A DNA stretch of 64,000 nt from Phormidium tenue FACHB-886 (GTDB lineage: Bacteria; Cyanobacteriota; Cyanobacteriia; Elainellales; Elainellaceae), in assembly GCF_014764505.1 (NCBI RefSeq), contig NZ_JACXWX010000010.1, forward strand, positions 148,001 through 212,000, in the 5' to 3' direction. Both the position numbers and the translations under genes were made by a program. Below the pieces are notes generated by a model. It saw only the letters and a list, made by a program, of their open reading frames with translations. It did no database searches and was not told the DNA's origin. Shown here piece by piece: positions 9,585 through 17,557 of the stretch (position 1 is its first letter; every line of letters begins with the position of its first letter).

Positions 9585-9892
9585 ATGCATCTAAAGCAAC
9601 TCCTACTCGTTGGCATTGCTGCAATTCTTGTGGGTTGCGCTGGGGCAAATTCGATCAATCGGGCACCGCTTCCCGCCGATCAGTGGTTAACCCAGCAAAA
9701 ACTGGTCCTTCGGCTGAAACAACACAGTCCGATCCTTCACCTGAGATCGCTACTGTCAATGGTGCAACTGCTGCGGAAGCAGGCATGTTTGCCAGCGGTG
9801 AGCATCCCGTAGAACTGCTAGCATCGTGCAACAAGAAGGGCAACTCAATGCCACTTTTGGCGCGGCTGCTCTAAAGTGAATTGCCCTCAACG
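9585..9892 (+). pseudogene. decayed DM13-domain lipoprotein gene
   Basis: The frame from ATG 9585 encodes a clean lipoprotein signal (LLLVGIAAILVGC, lipobox at C18). After about 25 codons the sensible reading moves to another frame (NPAKTGPSAETTQSDPSPEI, then EAGMFASGEHP). That second part is a Ser/Thr/Pro linker followed by the start of a DM13-like domain, which typically opens with a G-x-F-x-x-x-E-H-P pattern. After EHP the sensible frame shifts again (RTASIVQQEGQ, a plausible next DM13 strand), and the rest of the domain is missing before the stop at 9890-9892. I infer two frameshifts plus a 3' truncation. DM13 is named from memory of family patterns, so confidence is moderate. Confidence 0.5.
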
Positions 9893-10906
9893 TCGATATT
9901 CATCCCCACAGTCGCCAATTACTTGAAACAGATCGCGCGATTGAGCGCCGATCGCCTCCAACTGAGCATAATCTTCTGCATCCAGCGTCAGGTCAAACAC
10001 TCTGGCATTGTCCTGCAGATGTTCCGCAATCCCAAGACGAGCGCCCACAATCACCCCTCCCACAGCAGGCTGATCGAGAACATAGCGGACAGCCACATTG
10101 GCGATCGAAACATTGTGCCTTTGGGCGATCGAATTAAGTGCAGCCAGCAAAGCTTGAAAAAGCTGCCAGCCGCCCCATGTGTCGATCATCTGCTTGTATT
10201 TCTTCTGCGAAACCGTTTCCAAATCCCATCGTCCGGGAGCGGGTTGCCCCAAATATTTTTCCGAGAGCAAACCACCGCACAGGCTGCCATAAGCAAATAG
10301 TTTAATGTCATGGTCTTGGCAGAATTTTGCCATCTGCACCTGAGGGCGGCGATCGACCAAAGAGTATTGCACCTGATTAGAAACGATGCGGATACCGTTG
10401 TCCAAAATGATCTTTAGATGCTCAGTGTCAAAATTGGTGAGTGCCAGATGCTTGATCTTGCCTTCTGCCTGAAGATCTGCCATGTGCTTCAGGGCATCGA
10501 GATAGTTACTGTCACGATAGTCCCACCAGTGAAACTGCATCAGATCTAGGCAAGCTGTATCCATGCGGCGCAGCGAAATATTGATGTTATCTTCCACAAT
10601 CCGGCGTGTCATCCGACCAGGACGCGGCACCCATTTTGTAAAAGCTTGGATCTGTGCCAGCGCTGCCTCGCCGCGTTTGGCTTTAAGCTGGCGGCGAAAT
10701 TTACCAATGAAATCTTCGGCAGGTCCATAATGATCGGCAAGATCCCAGGTAATATACCCAGCATCTATATAGTCAAACATGCGCGAGATAGCGCTGCGTG
10801 GGTCAATTGTCCCATGGGCACCTGATACCTGCCACATGCCGTTGAGAATGCGGCAAATTTCTAAGTCAGGCGTAAACTGGAGTCTGCTGGAGGGGGATAA
10901 GCTCAT
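9887..10906 (-). CDS. aldo/keto reductase family protein
   Basis: NAD(P)H-dependent oxidoreductase of 339 residues with the TIM-barrel AKR pattern. Of the catalytic tetrad I can see D and Y in WDLADHYGPAEDF, a candidate K in QAFTKW, and H in LMQFHWWDY. The NQVQYSLVDRR stretch is the usual AKR strand, and the cofactor-phosphate region near the end reads PAVGGVIVGAR. The substrate is not predictable; members reduce aldehydes, ketones or sugars. The 3' end overlaps the relic of the DM13 gene on the other strand by a few bases. Confidence 0.88.
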   Translation of the reverse strand: MSLSPSSRLQFTPDLEICRILNGMWQVSGAHGTIDPRSAISRMFDYIDAGYITWDLADHYGPAEDFIGKFRRQLKAKRGEAALAQIQAFTKWVPRPGRMTRRIVEDNINISLRRMDTACLDLMQFHWWDYRDSNYLDALKHMADLQAEGKIKHLALTNFDTEHLKIILDNGIRIVSNQVQYSLVDRRPQVQMAKFCQDHDIKLFAYGSLCGGLLSEKYLGQPAPGRWDLETVSQKKYKQMIDTWGGWQLFQALLAALNSIAQRHNVSIANVAVRYVLDQPAVGGVIVGARLGIAEHLQDNARVFDLTLDAEDYAQLEAIGAQSRDLFQVIGDCGDEYRR

Positions 10907-11427
10907 GCTGCCAAGCTGGAAAGACTATACTTCAATAATTTCTACGGTTGGGAAGGTGATCGAACTTTGCTAAAGCCTGGACTGTGCCAGTATTGTTAAG
11001 GCATATTAAATAAAGTTAACAGAATCTCTAGTACATCTGCCCAAAGACTCGATTATTCTTGGTGATTAGCCTAAGTTCAAATTTTTTAGCATTGCTTGAA
11101 TCAAGATGTGATATTGGCTTTGGGGACTACTGACTCAGGTCAATAATTCACATTAGGAGCCAGCAAAACCCGTTCTTGAGTTGGGCGCTAGGTTAATCGG
11201 GCAATTCATTCACTGGACGCTAGCTCGTTAAGCACTGTTTACATAAGTCCTCTGTTTTGAAACACAGACTGTTTTGCAGCATAAACTGGTTGGAAATGCG
11301 TCTACTTTAGGGGAGACATTTTTGCTGTCGCATCGTCTCCGATTGGAGGGTGATGGGGCGATCGATCTGTGGCTCTTTCTGCCCTTGCTCAATCTGTGAG
11401 GAAATTAAACTGAATCTGCTATCCGTG
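10907..11427. other. intergenic region without a clear gene
   Basis: Divergent space of about 520 bases between the aldo/keto reductase and the M23 peptidase genes. It is AT-rich around 10990-11100. I see no hairpin, repeat or small gene that I can support. Promoters for both flanking genes are expected here. Confidence 0.4.
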
Positions 11428-12300
11428 ATGAAACGAAATTTTGGGAACCTAGAGAAAGGTCTGCTGCTGCTGGCAGGAGTTGGGCTATGTGGCTTAGTAG
11501 TTCTGGAAGCTAGCCAGCAAATGGTCAAAGCATTTGACCTGAAGAATGTACCGATTGCAGAAACCCAAACGGCTGTTGCTCCACCCGCTGCCCCGCCCGT
11601 TGCTCGATCCACTCAGTCAAGTACTTCTCAGTCAAGTACTCCGCAGACAGGGGCGAGCGGCTCAACACGGTCGCTTGACTTTGGAGTTACCCAGCAAAAG
11701 GAGCAGCAGATGCTGGCGCTTAATGCAGGCAATGCAAATGATCCTCAACAGCCAATTTCACAGGCTTCTGCCCAGCAGATCGCAGCAGTCGGTAATGGTT
11801 GGACGGGGGCATCCTTTCCATTGGAAGGCTTTCAGGCATATACGTCACCGTTTGGCTATCGCCAATCGCCCGATGGTAGCTATTCTCAAGAGTTTCATTA
11901 TGGGTTGGATATGGCCGCTCCAGAGGGCAGCTATATCCGTAACTGGTGGGGCGGCACGGTGGTAGAAGTCACTGATGATACAAACTGTGGAACTTCAGTC
12001 GTGCTGGAGTCGGGCAACTGGACACACATCTACTGTCATATGCAGGGGCATGTTCAGGAAGATGCCAACGGTCGCTTCCTGATCGATCGAGAAGGCGGCA
12101 TTCAGATCTATATGGGTCAACAAGTTCCGGCAGGCTCACGAATCGGGCGAGTAGGGATGACTGGGCGTACCACCGGACCTCATCTGCACTGGGGCTTAAA
12201 GTTTAACGGAAACTGGGTTGATCCTGCGTATGTGCTGCAGGCAATGTATTTTAGCCAGCAGGAGACAGCTACTCGAGCAGGGGCTAATCGCGTTCAGTAG
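11428..12300 (+). CDS. exported M23 (LytM-like) peptidase
   Basis: Probable cell-wall endopeptidase or division/envelope regulator, 290 residues from ATG 11428; a GTG 26 codons upstream is less likely. A single hydrophobic segment near the N-terminus (LLLLAGVGLCGLVVLEAS) anchors or exports it. A Ser/Thr/Gln/Pro-rich linker follows, containing a duplicated STSQSST-type unit. The peptidase domain fills the C-terminal half. The zinc ligands of the HxxxD and HxH motifs are visible in FHYGLDMAAPEG and GPHLHWGLKF, so the site looks complete and active. It acts outside the plasma membrane on peptidoglycan. The next gene, DUF1517, lies about 200 bases downstream. Confidence 0.88.
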   Translation: MKRNFGNLEKGLLLLAGVGLCGLVVLEASQQMVKAFDLKNVPIAETQTAVAPPAAPPVARSTQSSTSQSSTPQTGASGSTRSLDFGVTQQKEQQMLALNAGNANDPQQPISQASAQQIAAVGNGWTGASFPLEGFQAYTSPFGYRQSPDGSYSQEFHYGLDMAAPEGSYIRNWWGGTVVEVTDDTNCGTSVVLESGNWTHIYCHMQGHVQEDANGRFLIDREGGIQIYMGQQVPAGSRIGRVGMTGRTTGPHLHWGLKFNGNWVDPAYVLQAMYFSQQETATRAGANRVQ

Positions 12301-12496
12301 GCTAACCCTCTACCGCTATCATTACTCCTTACTCTAAAGAATCCCACCTGCCGACATAACGCAATTGCCTTACTCTATCGGTAAGCTATAGTCAAGCCGT
12401 CAGGGTTGCTCTAGCTCAAGGTTTATGTCTCGCTGAGAAAGTAGCCCTTGAACATCACCCAATCCGGTCGCTGCTGTTGAGTAAGCCTGTGAAGTT

Positions 12497-13618
12497 ATGG
12501 GAACTTTTGCAAAACTCCGATCCTTCGGTGCAACTGCCTTAGCGCTAGCCTTGGTGAATGCGTTGGGCCTTGAAATTCAGCCTGTTCATCAAGCTGGGGG
12601 ACTGGAAGCCCAACTGGTGCTGCAGGGCGATCGCACTGAGGCTCGCACTTCTGGAGGGCGATCGCGAGGTGGTTCCTTCAGCAGACCCTCTAGTCCATCG
12701 CGCTCGGATCCTTCTTACAGTAACCCTGCTCCTTCATACAATAACGATCCTTACTATCCACGCTCTGCTCCCGTTCCTGTCCCTATTCCAGCTCCAGGCT
12801 ATGGCTACGGCTATGGTGGCGGTGGCGGTGGCTTAGGTTTGCTGCTGCTCTTGCTGTTGGGAGGTGGTAGTATTCTGCCGATCGTCCTGTTCTACCTGAT
12901 GCGGTCGCGCATCTCTGCAGGCGGGCAAGGCTATGGGGGCTACACCAATGGCTACAGCAACGGTTACAACGGCGGACATAGCAATGGCGGATATAGCAAT
13001 GGCTATGACGGCTACGATAGCTATGGCTACACGGGCAATCGGGAAATCGACAACGATACGGTGACTGTGACCCGGCTGCAAGTCGCGCTATTGTCGCAAG
13101 CCCGACATATCCAAGACAGCCTCACAGAATACACTCTAAATGCAGACACTGACACAACAGAGGGTCTGACGGAGCTGCTGCAAGAGTCTGTTTTGGCGTT
13201 GCTGCGATCGCCCGAAAACTGGTCGCATGTGCGCGTCAATTCTCAGACGGTCAAAAGCCGGGAACAAGCTACCCAATTGTTTGAGCAAATCTCGATTGAA
13301 GAACGAAGTAAATTCAGTGCAGAGACGCTTGCCAACGTGGGCGGACGAGTTCGACGGCAAGCGATGCCCAAGAATGAAGACGATGCACCTGCCTCTTACA
13401 TTGTGGTGACTTTAGTGCTAGGTACAGCAGACGATCGTCCCTTGTTCGATGAGAAGATTCGCACGACTCAAGAACTCCAAGCTGCGCTGCAGCGCCTTGG
13501 CAGCATTACGCCAGAGTATTTACTAGTCTTTGAATTGCTCTGGAGCCCGCAAGATGCTTCTGACAGCCTCACCTATGATGAGCTGTTAACCGAGTATCCT
13601 GGACTGATTCAAATTTAA
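12497..13618 (+). CDS. DUF1517 family protein
   Basis: Membrane-associated protein of 373 residues, from a family shared by cyanobacteria and plastids; function unknown. An N-terminal hydrophobic segment (ATALALALVNALGLEI) is followed by a Ser/Arg/Pro-rich stretch and a Gly run with the segment LGLLLLLLLGGGSILPIVLF at about residues 112-131. A low-complexity Gly/Tyr/Asn/Ser tract comes next (repeated SNGY/GGYSNGY units, about 145-180). The conserved globular C-terminal half begins near NREIDNDTVTVTRLQVALLS and ends at YPGLIQI. Naming follows the family pattern; activity cannot be inferred. Confidence 0.82.
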   Translation: MGTFAKLRSFGATALALALVNALGLEIQPVHQAGGLEAQLVLQGDRTEARTSGGRSRGGSFSRPSSPSRSDPSYSNPAPSYNNDPYYPRSAPVPVPIPAPGYGYGYGGGGGGLGLLLLLLLGGGSILPIVLFYLMRSRISAGGQGYGGYTNGYSNGYNGGHSNGGYSNGYDGYDSYGYTGNREIDNDTVTVTRLQVALLSQARHIQDSLTEYTLNADTDTTEGLTELLQESVLALLRSPENWSHVRVNSQTVKSREQATQLFEQISIEERSKFSAETLANVGGRVRRQAMPKNEDDAPASYIVVTLVLGTADDRPLFDEKIRTTQELQAALQRLGSITPEYLLVFELLWSPQDASDSLTYDELLTEYPGLIQI

Positions 13619-13746
13619 TTAACTCAAATTTGGTGCAGATGATTGAGCTGAAGTGGATAGCTTAGCAAAGTATTGGCTGGCAGTACGATAGCTAATCTCC
13701 TCATCAGCTTGGCATTACAGCAGAATCTATCCCACCGCTCTATACG

Positions 13747-13786
13747 CCTGTAGAAACCAAGAATCTTGCGTTTCTACAGGTTCTTT
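13747..13786 (+). terminator. terminator after the DUF1517 gene
   Basis: A perfect 11-bp stem, CCTGTAGAAAC (13747-13757) with GTTTCTACAGG (13770-13780), has a 12-base loop and is followed by TTCTTT. It lies about 130 bases past the DUF1517 stop codon. The rest of the 13619-14009 interval shows no gene that I can support. Confidence 0.7.
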
Positions 13787-14009
13787 ATCCGGCGGATAAA
13801 CATTGCCATTCACATCTGTATCTATTTACCGATCTCAAAAAGCATGACAAATAATACCGATGAGCTACAGAACACAATAAATACAAGGCTTTGAGCCAGG
13901 AGATTAAAGAATGTAACAAATATGCCGTCATGCTGTTCTGCTGGCTTGACAGTACTAGAGAAGAAGCGTTACTCTACATCCATACCCGGGTATTAACCAT
14001 GTAGTCGTT

Positions 14010-14360
14010 ATGCAAGATAAGCACAAAGTCACTCTCTACCTCCCTCCAGAGCTGCACCGCCAACTAAAAATTCGCTCCGCAGTAGAACTGGAACCGATGT
14101 CTGCAATTGCTGAACGCGCAATTGAGTTTTATCTCCTGCACTCAGATGTTGTAGATGAGGTTGAGGCATCCCACGGGCAAGTTCACCGGGTCTACAATTG
14201 CCCTGAATGTGCAAACTCACTATTGCTACGAGCTGGAGAGATAATTTCTATCCGAGAGCAGGTTGGCATTGTGGATGATGTAGATGATGCTGAAGTGGTG
14301 CGCGATCGGGAACACGTCAGTCCGGGTCAGCAGGGCGAAGAGGAATTAGTTCCTTGCTAG
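14010..14360 (+). CDS. ribbon-helix-helix protein with C-terminal Cys pair
   Basis: Small protein of 116 residues, probably a DNA-binding regulator. The N-terminus (HKVTLYLPPELHRQLKIRSA, then MSAIAERAIEFYL) reads as a ribbon-helix-helix fold: one beta strand and two helices, as in CopG/Arc-type proteins. The next part holds YNCPEC, half of a possible zinc site; a second CxxC is absent, though a lone Cys ends the protein. The C-terminal third is acidic (VDDVDDAEVV). It sits 111 bases upstream of the Ycf46 ATPase on the same strand. Regulation of that neighbour is an inference from position only. Confidence 0.7.
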   Translation: MQDKHKVTLYLPPELHRQLKIRSAVELEPMSAIAERAIEFYLLHSDVVDEVEASHGQVHRVYNCPECANSLLLRAGEIISIREQVGIVDDVDDAEVVRDREHVSPGQQGEEELVPC

Positions 14361-14471
14361 GTAAAGCCTTGTTCGGTTGATGAGGGTGTCAGTGGTGTGT
14401 GATTGGGGTGCCTAGCCTAAATCTTTGCAGTTGAGCAATTTAGCGTCTGCACGAGTCTCTATCTAGGTCTG

Positions 14472-15986
14472 ATGGTCATGAAAGAAGAGCTTAGTATCCT
14501 AGTTCAAGCTCAATATCCCCTGATTTACCTCGTTACATCCGAGGAAGAGCGGGCTGAGCAGACGATTACAGCGATCGCCCAGTCTAAGCCGCAGCGGCGA
14601 GTCTTCATCTGGACGGTAACGCATGGGATTGTTGAGTACGGGCAACCCCGGAATATCACCCAGCACAATACAGTTTCACCTGAAGCGGCCGTGGAGTGGG
14701 TCATCCGTCAGCGAGAGCCTGGTCTTTTCGTTTTCAAAGATTTACATCCTTTTATCGATTCTCCTGCGGTAACGCGCTGGCTGCGAGATGCAATTTCTTC
14801 ATTCAAAGAGACAAACAAGACAATTATCTTGATGTCGCCAGTTCAGACCATTCCTATCGAACTGGAGAAGGAAGTTGCAGTTCTAGACTATCCCTTACCG
14901 GATATGTCTGAGCTTAATCAGGTCTTGTCTCAACAGCTGGAGCAGTCCCGTAATCGTCGTCCTACAACCGAGACTCGTGAGAAGCTCCTCAAAGCAGCGC
15001 TTGGGTTGACTCGTGACGAGGCTGAAAAAGTCTATCGCAAGGCACAGGTCACAACGGGCAGATTGACGGAAGCTGAAGTTGATATTGTTTTATCTGAAAA
15101 GCAGCAGCTTATTCGACGCAACGGAATTCTGGAGTACATTGAGGAAGATGAAACTCTGGATTCTGTGGGTGGCTTGGAGGAGCTGAAGCGCTGGCTCAGA
15201 CAACGATCGAATGCTTTTACTGAGCGTGCTAGGGAGTACGGGCTACCTCAGCCGAAAGGGATGCTAATTCTGGGAGTGCCTGGCTGCGGTAAATCCCTAA
15301 TTGCCAAAACGACTTCTCGATTGTGGGGCTTGCCGCTGCTGCGATTAGATATGGGTCGCGTCTATGATGGCTCTATGGTAGGGCGGTCAGAAGCCAACCT
15401 CCGTAATGCGCTAAAAACTGCTGAATCCATTTCTCCGGTGATCCTCTTCATTGATGAGATCGATAAAGCCTTTGCAGGCAGCGCAGGGTCAGCTGATTCA
15501 GATGGTGGAACGTCTAGCCGTATTTTTGGCTCGTTCTTGACCTGGATGCAGGAAAAAACTTCGCCAGTGTTTGTGATGGCGACTGCGAACCGTGTGGAAC
15601 GTCTGCCTAGCGAGTTTTTGCGGAAGGGTCGATTTGATGAAATTTTCTTTGTGGATCTGCCCACCCCAGAAGAACGCAAAGATATCTTCCGAATTCATCT
15701 TAGTAAGCGCAATCGAGAGCTGAGTCGCTTCGATCTCGATCAGCTAGTAAGAGTATGTGAAGGTTTCTCGGGAGCGGAAATTGAGCAAGCGCTAGTTGCA
15801 GCAATGTACGATGCATTTGCCCAGGATCGGGAGTTTACCCAACTGGACATTATTGCTGCAATGCGTGCTACCCTACCGCTTTCCAAGACAATGAGCGAGC
15901 AGGTGACTGCCCTACGCGATTGGGCAAGTCAGCGAGCAAGACCTGCCGCCGCCTCTGTCGCTGAGTACCAGCGATTAGAGTTCTAA
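14472..15986 (+). CDS. ycf46: AAA+ ATPase, Ycf46 family
   Basis: 504-residue AAA ATPase of the Ycf46 type, conserved in cyanobacteria and some plastids. The N-terminal domain (about 1-220) is helical with a degenerate NTPase-like fold (IYLVTSEEERA). The AAA module holds Walker A GVPGCGKSLIA, Walker B ILFIDEIDKAF, sensor ATANRVERLP and arginine fingers in RKGRFDE, all intact. A second ATG lies two codons in. Known work links Ycf46 to photosynthesis or CO2-use regulation in Synechocystis; I do not claim more. Preceded by the RHH gene and followed by ycf35, all on the plus strand. Confidence 0.92.
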   Translation: MVMKEELSILVQAQYPLIYLVTSEEERAEQTITAIAQSKPQRRVFIWTVTHGIVEYGQPRNITQHNTVSPEAAVEWVIRQREPGLFVFKDLHPFIDSPAVTRWLRDAISSFKETNKTIILMSPVQTIPIELEKEVAVLDYPLPDMSELNQVLSQQLEQSRNRRPTTETREKLLKAALGLTRDEAEKVYRKAQVTTGRLTEAEVDIVLSEKQQLIRRNGILEYIEEDETLDSVGGLEELKRWLRQRSNAFTERAREYGLPQPKGMLILGVPGCGKSLIAKTTSRLWGLPLLRLDMGRVYDGSMVGRSEANLRNALKTAESISPVILFIDEIDKAFAGSAGSADSDGGTSSRIFGSFLTWMQEKTSPVFVMATANRVERLPSEFLRKGRFDEIFFVDLPTPEERKDIFRIHLSKRNRELSRFDLDQLVRVCEGFSGAEIEQALVAAMYDAFAQDREFTQLDIIAAMRATLPLSKTMSEQVTALRDWASQRARPAAASVAEYQRLEF

Positions 15987-15990
15987 CAGG

Positions 15991-16021
15991 CTTTCTCCCC
16001 TGCTCCCAACAGGGGGAAAGG
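15991..16021 (+). terminator. hairpin between ycf46 and ycf35
   Basis: CTTTCTCCCCTG pairs with CAGGGGGAAAGG around a seven-base loop (one mismatch, two wobbles), five bases after the ycf46 stop codon. No T-tract follows, so it may attenuate transcription, protect the ycf46 3' end, or form part of a processing site rather than fully terminate. Confidence 0.5.
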
Positions 16022-16151
16022 CTAGCAATATGCTAGCAGCATGGACGAAAGGCAGCCGTATCCGTTGGCATTCCAACCGCTGACCTGTGCGGCATATCTA
16101 CTCTCAATACGTTGTCGTTTCTCTCAACTTCTCTACTGGAGGAAATCCGAA

Positions 16152-16505
16152 ATGTCTCACTTTAGCACTCTGCGTACCAAAATCACCGACGCTGAAATCC
16201 TCAAGGCTTCTCTGCGTGACCTGGGTATCTCCGTGAAGACCGAAGCTGATGTTCGGGGCTACAACGGTCAGCGTGTTCGCTCCGACATCGTAGCTGTTCT
16301 GGAAGGCGAATACGATCTGGGCTGGTCTCGCAATGCTGATGGTTCTTTCGACCTGATCGCTGACCTGTGGGGTGTTGCTAAGAAGCACAACCAAACTGAG
16401 CTGATCAACTCGATCAACCAGAAGTATGCTGTGAACAAGACCCTGGCAGAAGTCAAGCGCCCTGGCTTGCAGAACGCAAACGTGAAGCTGGTGCTGCAAA
16501 AATAG
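16152..16505 (+). CDS. ycf35: Ycf35 family protein (DUF1257)
   Basis: Small conserved protein of 117 residues found in cyanobacteria and red-lineage plastids; function unknown. I place the start at ATG 16152 (MSHFSTLRTKITDAEILK, the family N-terminus), with a GGAGG ribosome site about eight bases upstream; a longer frame from 16041 has no family support. The sequence shows the conserved LGWSRNADGSFDLIADLWGV stretch. Unusually rich in preferred codons such as CTG, AAC and GAA compared with its neighbours, which suggests high expression (inference). Two hairpins at 16530-16556 and 16587-16616 follow. Confidence 0.92.
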   Translation: MSHFSTLRTKITDAEILKASLRDLGISVKTEADVRGYNGQRVRSDIVAVLEGEYDLGWSRNADGSFDLIADLWGVAKKHNQTELINSINQKYAVNKTLAEVKRPGLQNANVKLVLQK

Positions 16506-16529
16506 TTCCTCTCAGCGTTCCCAAATCGG

Positions 16530-16616
16530 CGGGTTAATCCGGAGCGGGTTAGCCCGTTTCCTACTATGAACCATTGAGAACTATTGAAAAAGCGCGTCTA
16601 TAAGACGCGCTTTTTT
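16530..16616. terminator. tandem terminators after ycf35, second one bidirectional
   Basis: The first hairpin (CGGGTTAATCC with GGTTAGCCCG, 16530-16556) is followed by TTTC. The second is perfect: AAAAAGCGCGTCT (16587-16599), a three-base ATA loop, and AGACGCGCTTTTT (16603-16615), flanked by A-run and T-run. It can stop transcription from ycf35 on the plus strand and from the convergent gene at 16642-17235. Confidence 0.85.
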
Positions 16617-16641
16617 ACACTTTTTCAAAACTATTTTGTTT

Positions 16642-17235
16642 CTAAGACTCATCTGCTTCCAAAATTTCTGTGGATAGAAACTCCTCGGCGCTCAGAAATT
16701 CATCGAGCAAATTGTCTTCTGGTTCAAAAACGGTTTGAGTCACAAACGGCAGAAATGCACCTTGCAAACCTCGCTTAATTCGTTCAGGCGTTTCTGGAAA
16801 CAGGACAAACAAAGCATAAATTTCATCAGATCCTTCGCTAAGAATATGACGATAACGATCGGGCATTATCCACTCATACCCCTTGTCTAAATGGATCTGG
16901 GTTTGCCGCCAGCGACCCAGCAAATCCGAAAAATCTTCATCGGCGCGGTGAATAAAGACAAAAATCTCAACACCCGTCTTAATCTTCCACTCTGGATCGC
17001 ACATAAGAATTGCTGTATCACAGGGTAGGCAGAGAATCTCACTGGATGGCGTACCTGCAGCTACAGAGCGAATGCGAATCAACGGGAGCGGAATAGTAAT
17101 GACGCTCTCGCTGGGGCGACGCATGCTCGGAATCATTTCGAGATACGGACGATGTTGCTTCAGGAGCGCGATTGCTCCCATGTAATCGCTACAGGTTGCC
17201 AAAACTTCTTCGTAGTGCCATCGTTTAATCGTCAT
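16642..17235 (-). CDS. hypothetical protein
   Basis: Soluble-looking protein of 197 residues that I do not recognise. It has no signal peptide and no long hydrophobic segment. The middle has a mixed alpha/beta pattern with two Cys residues close together (ILCLPCDTAILMCDPEW). The C-terminus is strongly acidic (EFLSAEEFLSTEILEADES). It is convergent with ycf35 and separated from it by a bidirectional terminator, so it is not part of that unit. Upstream lies a 53-base palindrome. Coding potential is supported by its uninterrupted frame and base use like its neighbours. Confidence 0.65.
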   Translation of the reverse strand: MTIKRWHYEEVLATCSDYMGAIALLKQHRPYLEMIPSMRRPSESVITIPLPLIRIRSVAAGTPSSEILCLPCDTAILMCDPEWKIKTGVEIFVFIHRADEDFSDLLGRWRQTQIHLDKGYEWIMPDRYRHILSEGSDEIYALFVLFPETPERIKRGLQGAFLPFVTQTVFEPEDNLLDEFLSAEEFLSTEILEADES

Positions 17236-17557
17236 AGCTCGATATGTTGCTTCAAATCGGTTGCAAATCTCAATTGGGTGAAGTACAGGTTATTTTTAGC
17301 TGCGTAGAGGGCAACTAATACAGTTTGATTTTATTGAAGTGCTAAGGGCTGCTTGCTTCTCTGGCATTATAGGCAGGGTGAACTTAAAACTGCCAATTAA
17401 ACGATCAAATAAATACCCCCGACAATTGGGGGCATGTTGGTACTTACAGTGTTTTTGAGTTTATTAATAATTGCACCAGGTGCAACTATTAATAAACTCA
17501 AAAATAGATCTAAGCATTGCATTGAGGTGCAAATTCTGAGTGGCAAAACAACCTGGG
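17236..17557. other. intergenic region with hairpins, downstream of pilC
   Basis: The interval lies between two minus-strand genes. It contains a 53-base near-perfect palindrome at 17452-17504 (listed separately) and a small CCCCC-GACAATT-GGGGG hairpin at 17416-17432. The promoter of the gene at 16642-17235 should also lie here. Confidence 0.5.
17452..17504. terminator. 53-base palindrome, probable pilBTC operon terminator
   Basis: Symmetric about base 17478. An 18-bp outer stem (17452-17469 with 17487-17504, starting TTTTTGAGTTTATTAATA) and a 7-bp inner stem (TTGCACC with GGTGCAA) are separated by one mismatch (A17470 and C17486), with a single central base. In RNA the tip would open slightly. 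It starts 54 bases past the pilC stop codon. An operator function is also possible. Confidence 0.55.
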
